DNA of 64,000 nt, from contig DXBT01000031.1 in NCBI GenBank assembly GCA_019116365.1, positions 62,001 through 126,000 of the forward strand, read 5' to 3'. Positions within the stretch are counted from its first letter, which is position 1. Every line of letters begins with the position of its first letter. The position numbers were made by a program, and so were the translations under genes. This document shows positions 25,475 to 32,389 of the stretch, piece by piece. The notes below the pieces were generated by a model. The model saw nothing but the letters and a program-made list of their open reading frames with translations. It ran no database searches and had not been told where the DNA came from. The DNA is from Barnesiella merdipullorum. GTDB lineage: Bacteria; Bacteroidota; Bacteroidia; Bacteroidales; Barnesiellaceae.

Positions 25475-28423
25475 ATGAAAAAATTTACAACTTTCCTCTT
25501 CTCTTTATGCCTCTTGTTGAGTGCATCACAGGCATGGGGCGAAATAAAAATCACTACCTCGCTTGAATTGGGCAGTGAATTTACATTCTATCCTACACCC
25601 GTAGCCACAGACGGTCAAGTAATCGTCGATTGGGGCGACGGTATTCAAAAAGAATATACCGTGGACGGTATGTGGACACGCAGCGTAAGCGGCAATCAAG
25701 TAGGCGACACGATACGCGTGCTCTCGCCCATGCGTTCGTTCGACTGTTCCGAAGCCCACGTAACCTCCATCTCGATCGTCAACGAGCCCGAGCTCACTAC
25801 CCTCGATTGCTACCGCAATGAAATAGCACGCACCGACCTTGACATTTCGGGAGCCTTGAACCTCGAAACGCTCAACTGCTACAACAACCCTCAGTTGATG
25901 TTTCTCAACCTCTCGGAACACAAGAAACTGAGAAACCTCAACTGCCGGTACGACAAAACCGATACATCCGATCCCGACGAACGGGGAGCCATTACCACCA
26001 TTATACTCCCCAGCGAAGGCAGTGCCTTGGAATCGATTACGGCTTACAACAACGATTTGAGCGCTATCGACCTGTCGGGTTGCCCCAATGTCTATTACAT
26101 CAATCTGGAGGGCAACTCGCTGATGGAAATCGACGTGACCAAACTGACTGAACTGCAACAACTCGATGTACGTTACAACTACATCCAATCGCTCGACCTC
26201 ACTAAAAACGAAAAGCTCGAGAAACTCTACTGCAACGACAACTACTTGACCGAGCTGAACGTATTTATCAACACAGAGCTGATGGATCTCGTTTGCAGCA
26301 ACAACCAGATAAAGAGCCTCGACCTCTCGGCCAACAGCAACATTACCAACCTCTCGTGCGACGGCAATCAGCTGACCAAACTGAACGTATCGAACATGCC
26401 CCGGTTGAAATCGCTCAAATGCAGCAACAACAAACTCACCGAGATAGACTTGAGTCAGAATAGCTATCTGCAGAAATTCTGGGGACAGAACAACCTTTTC
26501 ACCTTCCTTGACTTCTACTATAACCAAGGTATCAACACCATCGATATCCGCGACAATGCAGGCATGACGCCTTGCAGCCTCAACTACATGTACCAGACTC
26601 TCTCGGGTCTGGAAGAGACAAGTCCCTACCCCAACCTGCTGCTCGAAGGCAGCAATGCCGAGACCAGCGAAACCTCTATCGCTACCGAGCTGAAATGGAC
26701 CGTCGATGTAACGGGCGACGGCAGTGCTGCCTGTGGCACAGTGACGGCTACTATCGTACCCTCCGAAATGGGTACCATCACCCTCTCGCAACCCGACCTG
26801 GTTTCGCACGAACTGCACGCTGTCGAAAACAACACGCTCGAATCGGGTGTACCTACCTATATCACCGCTTCGCCGGCCGAAGGTTATCAACTGCGCTACT
26901 ACGAAATCAACGGACAACGCATCAACGGCAACATATTTGCCGCTACCAGCGATGTAACGGTTTCGGCCGTATTCATTCCCATTGCCGCCAACAACTACAT
27001 ATCTGTAGGAGTAGAAAACAACACGCCGCTCTCGTTTGGTATCAGCGGTATCGATCCCGAGACCGAAGTGGAAGTCGATTGGGGTAACGGCGAAATCGAA
27101 ACCATGACCATCGACAACGAGTCAATTGTACGCCTCGAAGGAAACTCCAAAGGCACAACCGTGCGCATCACCGGTCTCATCGACTACTTCGACTGCTCCG
27201 AAAACGACCTGCTGTCGCTCGATGTAACCCACAACGCCACACTGGCTACCCTCGACTGCTACTGGACCAATATCACGGCCCTCGACCTCTCGAAGAACCC
27301 CGAATTGGGTAAACTCGACTGCTCTTACAACGAAATAGGTACCCTCGACCTGTCGAACAATACGAAGCTTTTCTCGCTCACCTGCTACAACTGCGACCTC
27401 ACTTCGCTCGACCTGTCGAAGAACACCCTGCTCGAAGAGGCTGTCATAAAGAACAACTCGCTCTCGACCGTAACCCTGGCCAACAACACCAAACTGATGT
27501 TACTCGACTTGCAGAACAACTCGCAACTGGGTTCGATCAACGTGAGCATGCTCACCGAGCTGCAAGAGTTGCAGTGCAGCAACAGCGGGTTGACCTCGCT
27601 CGATGTGACCCACAACACGAAACTGGTGCGGCTCACCTGCTCGAACAACCAGCTCACCACCCTCGACCTCTCGGCCAATACCGAGCTCGAGCGTCTCTTC
27701 TGCGACGGTAACCAACTCGACCCCATCGACCTGTCGAACAACACGAAGCTGAACTATATCGAGTGCTCGGGCAACGGTATGACGGCTTGCGAACTCAACG
27801 ACCTCTACTATCACCTGCCCGTTTGTGCCACAACGCCTACCAATGTAAACCTCTTCATTGCCGGTATCAACAATGAGAATGAAGCCGGGACCAGCGAAAC
27901 CTCCATCGCTACGAAAAAGGGGTGGAAAGTATCTATCGACGGCGACGGTAGCGGATGCAACGAGGCTTACATCACTATCGAACCCTCGGAAAACGGTACA
28001 CTGGAACTGCGCAATGCCGATAACCAGGTGGTAAACTCGGGCGACAAGGTGACCAAAAACACTACCGTAACCGTCACTCCCCTGCCCGAAAGCGGCTATG
28101 GATTGAAAAATCTCTGGGTAAACGGCGTGAGTGTAACCAACGGCTCGTTTGTCGTGAAGATGGCTTCGGTGGTAACCGCCGAGTTTGCCGACGCATCGGG
28201 TATCGACGAAACCGAAACCAACGGTGTGAAAGTGTGGAGTCTGCCCGGCACCATCAAAATTGTAGCCGACGACGCCATGGCTCAAATCTATTCGACAAGC
28301 GGTAGCCTCGTGTGGGAAGGCCGGGTAATCAACGAAAGAGACCTGAACCTTAACCAAGGTATCTACATAGTAAAAGTTCATAACGCAAACTCGACACAAA
28401 GTAAGAAGGTAGTCGTGAAGTAA
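25475..28423 (+). CDS. Secreted leucine-rich-repeat protein with duplicated architecture
   Basis: This 982-residue exported protein has a signal peptide (MKKFTTFLFSLCLLLSASQA). The body is two similar units. Each starts with a beta segment around DWGDGIQKEYTVDG (first) or DWGNGEIETMTIDN (second), continues with FDCSE and then leucine-rich repeats of the type L-x-x-LDLSxNTxLExLxCxxNQ, and ends with a repeat-like beta domain (TIVPSEMGTITL, TIEPSENGTLEL). The last 75 residues (VWSLPGTIKIVADDAMAQIY ... NLNQGIYIVKVHNANSTQSKKVVVK) resemble a Bacteroidales C-terminal sorting or DUF6383-like domain, suggesting cell-surface delivery. Binding partner unknown. A terminator follows at 28444-28486. Confidence 0.85.
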   Translation: MKKFTTFLFSLCLLLSASQAWGEIKITTSLELGSEFTFYPTPVATDGQVIVDWGDGIQKEYTVDGMWTRSVSGNQVGDTIRVLSPMRSFDCSEAHVTSISIVNEPELTTLDCYRNEIARTDLDISGALNLETLNCYNNPQLMFLNLSEHKKLRNLNCRYDKTDTSDPDERGAITTIILPSEGSALESITAYNNDLSAIDLSGCPNVYYINLEGNSLMEIDVTKLTELQQLDVRYNYIQSLDLTKNEKLEKLYCNDNYLTELNVFINTELMDLVCSNNQIKSLDLSANSNITNLSCDGNQLTKLNVSNMPRLKSLKCSNNKLTEIDLSQNSYLQKFWGQNNLFTFLDFYYNQGINTIDIRDNAGMTPCSLNYMYQTLSGLEETSPYPNLLLEGSNAETSETSIATELKWTVDVTGDGSAACGTVTATIVPSEMGTITLSQPDLVSHELHAVENNTLESGVPTYITASPAEGYQLRYYEINGQRINGNIFAATSDVTVSAVFIPIAANNYISVGVENNTPLSFGISGIDPETEVEVDWGNGEIETMTIDNESIVRLEGNSKGTTVRITGLIDYFDCSENDLLSLDVTHNATLATLDCYWTNITALDLSKNPELGKLDCSYNEIGTLDLSNNTKLFSLTCYNCDLTSLDLSKNTLLEEAVIKNNSLSTVTLANNTKLMLLDLQNNSQLGSINVSMLTELQELQCSNSGLTSLDVTHNTKLVRLTCSNNQLTTLDLSANTELERLFCDGNQLDPIDLSNNTKLNYIECSGNGMTACELNDLYYHLPVCATTPTNVNLFIAGINNENEAGTSETSIATKKGWKVSIDGDGSGCNEAYITIEPSENGTLELRNADNQVVNSGDKVTKNTTVTVTPLPESGYGLKNLWVNGVSVTNGSFVVKMASVVTAEFADASGIDETETNGVKVWSLPGTIKIVADDAMAQIYSTSGSLVWEGRVINERDLNLNQGIYIVKVHNANSTQSKKVVVK

Positions 28424-28443
28424 AAACTACCTTCCTATTACCT

Positions 28444-28486
28444 ACAAGAAAACCCGATGCAAAGTTATTGCATCGGGTTTTCTTGT
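28444..28486. terminator. Bidirectional terminator between the LRR gene and the radical SAM gene
   Basis: A perfect 19-bp stem (28444-28462 with 28468-28486) has a 5-nt loop. The outer part is AAGAAAA/TTTTCTT, so it gives a T tract in both directions between convergent genes. Confidence 0.85.
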
Positions 28487-28509
28487 ATCTTATCCATATC
28501 GCGTGAGCG

Positions 28510-29289
28510 TCAGGCCGAGACCGTAACCTCGAAGCCCAACTCACGCACCCGGGCAGCAATCTGCTCCAGCTCTTCGCGAGAGACCTTTTCGAGCGATTCT
28601 TCGGGTGTTTTACGATCGATGGTATAAATCATCACCGAGCGCGGTGAAATGTATTGCAGAGCCTCCAGCCACGGTGCAAGCTCCTCCTCGACGGTATTGT
28701 CGATGCGCTGCCCGTTGTGCCAGCCGCGCAGAAACATCGTTTGTACAACGACATTACCCGAAAATCGTTTCAAATCGCACACCACCCTATTCACATCGAA
28801 ATGAGGGTCGTTGGGATTGTCGATCAGCGCCACCGTCTCGGGACGCAGCGAATCGAGTTTGAGTATGTTGTTGTCAACCCGGTTCAAAGCCCTGAATACC
28901 GACTCGGTGTGAATACGGGTTGCGTTGGAAAGCACGCTTATCTTGGCCTCGGGATAATAGTGGTCGCGCAAATAGAGCGTCGTATCTATGATCTGCTCGA
29001 ATTGGGGGTGCAACGTAGGTTCGCCATTACCGGCAAAGGTAATCACATCGAGTTTCTCACCGGCACTGTGCATGGCTTGTAAACGCGTTTTCAACGCCTC
29101 TTCCACCTGGTCGGCCGAAGGTAATCCGCTCTTGCCCACTCCCTGTGCGTTGTATCCGCACTCGCAATAGACACAGTCAAACGAGCACAATTTACCATCG
29201 GTAGGCAGCAGATTCACACCCAACGAGATGCCCAAGCGGCGGCTGTGTACCGGCCCGTAAATGATTTCATGAAATAATACCGTTTGCAT
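28510..29289 (-). CDS. Radical SAM protein
   Basis: This 259-residue protein carries the radical SAM cluster motif CSFDCVYCECG (CxxxCxxC) at residues about 35-45, TFAGNGEPTLHP (a glycine-rich GGE-like SAM-binding segment) and ISVLSNATRI. It resembles the family of short stand-alone radical SAM enzymes that includes activating-enzyme-like proteins. Neighbours give no clue to the substrate. It is convergent with the LRR gene. A -7 box lies at 29310-29317. Confidence 0.88.
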   Translation of the reverse strand: MQTVLFHEIIYGPVHSRRLGISLGVNLLPTDGKLCSFDCVYCECGYNAQGVGKSGLPSADQVEEALKTRLQAMHSAGEKLDVITFAGNGEPTLHPQFEQIIDTTLYLRDHYYPEAKISVLSNATRIHTESVFRALNRVDNNILKLDSLRPETVALIDNPNDPHFDVNRVVCDLKRFSGNVVVQTMFLRGWHNGQRIDNTVEEELAPWLEALQYISPRSVMIYTIDRKTPEESLEKVSREELEQIAARVRELGFEVTVSA

Positions 29290-29309
29290 AACAAAGTTCC
29301 TTTTATCTG

Positions 29310-29317
29310 CAAAAGTA
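29310..29317 (-). promoter_or_regulatory. -7 box for the radical SAM gene
   Basis: The minus strand reads TACTTTTG, a TAnnTTTG match 20 bp upstream of the start at 29289. The -33 box is unclear. Confidence 0.5.
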
Positions 29318-29712
29318 AAATTTATCTCCTATTCAACCATGAGTTTTCAGTAAAATATATGTTGCTCTTTTGTCTCTATTCACAGTCTGTTTATATCTAT
29401 TAATATATTGTATATCAATTATTTATAATATAATTTAACATAGCTATCGACAAGATTTCAACTTACGGCACAAAGAGAGGTAGTCAACCCGGCTCAAAAG
29501 TCCATACCAACAGTTTATCCACGAGATTTCAACACTTCAAACACTATCAATTCCATACTTATCAACAATTCATAAATAATTAATTATCAAACTATTCACT
29601 TTAAATAAACAGGTTTATACACAAGTTATTTACACTTTGTTCACATACACTATAAACAGATGTGAATAATATAATTATTGCAAAAAAATAGTTATTAAAA
29701 AATCGAATGGTT

Positions 29713-29720
29713 TACATTTG
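29713..29720 (+). promoter_or_regulatory. -7 box directly before the DUF4294 gene
   Basis: TACATTTG matches TAnnTTTG. The ATG at 29727 follows only 6 bp later, so the transcript may have little or no leader. No -33 box is seen at 20 bp. Confidence 0.45.
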
Positions 29721-29726
29721 TACCCG

Positions 29727-30329
29727 ATGAAAAGAGGATGGTACATATTGTTTCTTTTTCTCTTTCTGGTAGTTCCGTCTCTTCGAGCACAGGTATTCCA
29801 GGAGGAACATCCGGCTTATAAACATTTCTATCGGGTAATCATCGATAACGATACGGTACGCATGATAGGCTTGCGCACCTTCTATGTATTTCCCCCCGAG
29901 AAATTCAAAAACAAGAAGGAGGAAAAATTTTACTGGAAAACCGTGCGCGACGTGAAAAAGACTCTACCCTATGCCAAATTGATTTACGCCATCTTCATAG
30001 AAACCTATGAATATATGGAGACTCTCCCCGACGATAAGGCTCGCGAAGAACATATGAAACGCATGGAAAAAGAGGTGTTCAAACAATACAAACCCGTGTT
30101 GAAAAAGTTTACCTTATCACAAGGTAAGATGCTTATCAAGCTGATTAACAGGGAATGTAACCAATCGTCCTATGAGTTGATAAAGGCTTTTTTGGGTAGT
30201 TTCAGAGCCAACTTCTGGCAATTCTTCGGTAAGATGTTTGGTGCCTCGCTCAAGACCGATTGGCAACCCGAGGGGAGAGACAAGACAATCGAGCGTATCT
30301 GTATTCTGGTAGAACAGGGCTCGTTATAG
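29727..30329 (+). CDS. DUF4294 family protein, probably exported
   Basis: This 200-residue protein has an N-terminal signal peptide (MKRGWYILFLFLFLVVPSLRA) followed by a helical charged domain. Family features are YWKTVRDVKKTLPYAKLIY and LSQGKMLIKLINRECNQSSYELIK, then FWQFFGKMFGASLK. DUF4294 is a Bacteroidetes family with no known function. The ATG at 29727 is used rather than the TTG at 29718, which falls inside the -7 box. Its last codons overlap the convergent methyltransferase gene by 6 bp. Confidence 0.85.
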   Translation: MKRGWYILFLFLFLVVPSLRAQVFQEEHPAYKHFYRVIIDNDTVRMIGLRTFYVFPPEKFKNKKEEKFYWKTVRDVKKTLPYAKLIYAIFIETYEYMETLPDDKAREEHMKRMEKEVFKQYKPVLKKFTLSQGKMLIKLINRECNQSSYELIKAFLGSFRANFWQFFGKMFGASLKTDWQPEGRDKTIERICILVEQGSL

Positions 30330-30854
30330 TCCCAGTTGCTTGAAAAAGTCCCAAATCACCAAACCGGCGGTTACCGATACATTCAATGAATGTTTGGTCC
30401 CGAATTGAGGTATTTCGATACTGCCCGTACACTTATCTACCACCGACTGCTGCACACCCTTTACCTCGTTGCCCAACACAACGGCATAGCGTTTACTCTT
30501 GTCCAACTCGATGTCGGTGAGGCTTATACTCCCCTCTACCTGCTCGATAGCATAGACCTCATAACCGTCGGCCAACAACTTATCAACAACATTACAGGTA
30601 TCTTGCTCATAAACCCAATCGACACTATCCTCGGCACCCAGTGCCGTCTTGTGTATATCGGTATGAGGTGGCGTAGCCGTGATTCCGCAAAGATATATGC
30701 AGGCTACCTTGAAAGCGTCGGCCGTGCGAAATACCGATCCAATGTTATTGAGACTGCGCACATTATCGAGAATCACCACCAAAGGTATCTTTTCGAGGTG
30801 TTTAAACTCTTCCTGCGAAACTCGCTTCAAGTCGAGAATACTCTTTTTCTTCAT
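30324..30854 (-). CDS. TrmH/SpoU-family RNA 2'-O-methyltransferase
   Basis: This 176-residue SPOUT enzyme has motif 1 NVRSLNNIGSVFRTADAF, motif 2 YAVVLGNEVKGVQQSVVDKC and motif 3 IEIPQFGTKHSLNVSVTAG, which together form the trefoil-knot SAM site. It is the short form without an N-terminal substrate-binding domain. The target, tRNA or rRNA ribose, is not clear. A good promoter is at 30881-30912. It is transcribed leftward away from the probable origin, so it is on the leading strand of the left arm. Confidence 0.9.
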   Translation of the reverse strand: MKKKSILDLKRVSQEEFKHLEKIPLVVILDNVRSLNNIGSVFRTADAFKVACIYLCGITATPPHTDIHKTALGAEDSVDWVYEQDTCNVVDKLLADGYEVYAIEQVEGSISLTDIELDKSKRYAVVLGNEVKGVQQSVVDKCTGSIEIPQFGTKHSLNVSVTAGLVIWDFFKQLGL

Positions 30855-31353
30855 AAAACTACCCTATTTGCAAGCGCATACAAAGATAATATATCTACTC
30901 GATAACTACAATCCACACTACCCTGCTCTACCCGTCAACAACGTCGTGAATAAGTGTGTCGATAAGTGTGGATAATGCGTTATAAAAAGGAGGTATAAAA
31001 AGTGATTCAAAATTTTGAAATCACAAAACTATGGTTATACAGCACGTCATCACGAAAATACAAATAATAAACCAACAAGTTTTTAGTTGACATATCCACC
31101 TCAAAATATCTATTTATCAATCATACAAATAGAATAAAGTTATTAACTTTGCAATTTGTAAACAAGGCGTTGATAAGGAGGTTAAAGAGCTCATTATAAA
31201 AATATAATGTCATTGACAACATCAGGATAACAGACTACAAGAGGTTGATAAGATAAAAAGCAACTCTTTTAACAAGAAGTTATCCTTGCTATCAACAGCC
31301 TATTATCATCAACAATAAAGATTTTAAATTAAAAAATAAAAAGGAATATATAT
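30855..31353. other. Probable chromosomal replication origin (oriC)
   Basis: This 499-bp AT-rich gap has a perfect DnaA box TGTGGATAA (30967-30975, minus orientation) preceded on the same strand by TGTCGATAA (30957-30965) and CGTGAATAA (30945-30953), so three boxes fall within 31 bp. Weaker versions are CGTTGATAA (31169-31177) and GGTTGATAA (31243-31251). A long A/T stretch at 31130-31350 could be the unwinding element. Plus-strand skew changes here: the methyltransferase on its left (minus gene) is C-rich on the plus strand (17 C, 9 G in 30541-30600), while right-side minus genes are G-rich (13 C, 26 G in 45301-45360). No dnaA gene is in the window. Confidence 0.6.
30881..30912 (-). promoter_or_regulatory. 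Promoter for the TrmH-type gene
   Basis: On the minus strand ATTG (30912-30909), a 20-bp spacer and TATCTTTG (30888-30881). It is 26 bp before the start codon. Confidence 0.7.
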
Positions 31354-32346
31354 ATGTTCGATGTAGATATCTCCAAAGGTTATGTGGATATGCCTGTTCC
31401 CGAAGGTGTAGATCTGGTAGCCGAAATCGAAAGGATGAAACGAGAGAAGAATGCTGTTGTATTGGCCCACTATTACCAGTCGGGCGATATACAGGATATT
31501 GCCGACTATGTAGGCGACTCGTTGGCCCTGGCCCAATGGGCTGCCAAAACCGATGCTTCGATTCTGGTGCTTTGCGGAGTACACTTCATGGGCGAGACGG
31601 CCAAGATTATCTGTCCCGACAAAAAGGTACTCATCCCCGATGTGAATGCCGGATGTTCCCTGGCCGACAGCTGTCCCGCCGACCGTTTTGCCGAGTTTGT
31701 GAAACAACATCCCGGTTACAAGGTGATATCGTATGTAAACACTTCGGCAGCCGTAAAGGCACACACCGATGTAGTGGTGACCTCGTCGAACGCCAAACAG
31801 ATTGTAGAGAGTTTCCCGGCCGATGAAAAGATTATTTTCGGTCCCGACAAGAATTTGGGTAACTATATCAACAGCGTAACGGGTCGTCACATGTTGTTGT
31901 GGGACGGTGCCTGCCATGTACACTCGCAGTTCTCGCTCGAGAAGATTGTAGCCTTGAAAAAGCAGTACCCCGATGCCTTGTTGCTGGCTCATCCCGAGTG
32001 CAAACGCGAGATATTGATTATTGCCGACAAGGTGGGTTCGACGGCAGCTTTGCTGCGCTTTGCTACCCAATCGTCGTGCAAGCGGTTTATTGTAGCCACC
32101 GAGTCGGGTATCTTGCATGAGATGAAAAAAAGCAATCCCGACAAGGAGTTTATTCCTGCTCCTCCCGACGACGCAAGTAGTTGCGGTTGCAGCGAGTGTA
32201 ACTTCATGCGATTGAATACGATGAAAAAGTTGTACAATACCCTCAAGTATGAGCTACCCGAAATCGTAGTCGATGAAGCCATAGCCCGGGAGGCTATCAA
32301 ACCCATACGACGCATGCTCGACATATCGGCTTCGTTGGGAATTTAA
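31354..32346 (+). CDS. nadA: Quinolinate synthase
   Basis: This 330-residue [4Fe-4S] enzyme condenses iminoaspartate with dihydroxyacetone phosphate to quinolinate in NAD synthesis. Features are LAHYYQSGDIQDIADYVGDS, VLCGVHFMGETAKI, PDVNAGCSLADSCPAD and HPECKREI, with cluster Cys in the CSLADSC, HPEC and CGCSECNFM regions. Its partner nadB is in the same window at 53480, not adjacent. It is the first gene right of the probable origin. leuS follows after 43 bp, so cotranscription is possible. Confidence 0.97.
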   Translation: MFDVDISKGYVDMPVPEGVDLVAEIERMKREKNAVVLAHYYQSGDIQDIADYVGDSLALAQWAAKTDASILVLCGVHFMGETAKIICPDKKVLIPDVNAGCSLADSCPADRFAEFVKQHPGYKVISYVNTSAAVKAHTDVVVTSSNAKQIVESFPADEKIIFGPDKNLGNYINSVTGRHMLLWDGACHVHSQFSLEKIVALKKQYPDALLLAHPECKREILIIADKVGSTAALLRFATQSSCKRFIVATESGILHEMKKSNPDKEFIPAPPDDASSCGCSECNFMRLNTMKKLYNTLKYELPEIVVDEAIAREAIKPIRRMLDISASLGI

Positions 32347-32389
32347 GAGAAAAGAGTAATACAAAATTTTACCTATCATATTGTTCATC

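Larger units (their letters stand above)
29290..29726. other. AT-rich intergenic region with DnaA-box-like sites
   Basis: This 437-bp gap has several one-mismatch versions of the DnaA box TTATCCACA: TTATCCACG (29515-29523), TTATCAACA (29559-29567), TTATACACA (29615-29623) and, on the other strand, TGTGAATAA (29661-29669). Looser matches are TTATTTACA (29626-29634) and TTGTTCACA (29638-29646). The left end holds the promoter of the radical SAM gene (29310-29317) and the right end that of the DUF4294 gene (29713-29720). It may be an accessory part of the origin at 30855-31353. Confidence 0.4.
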
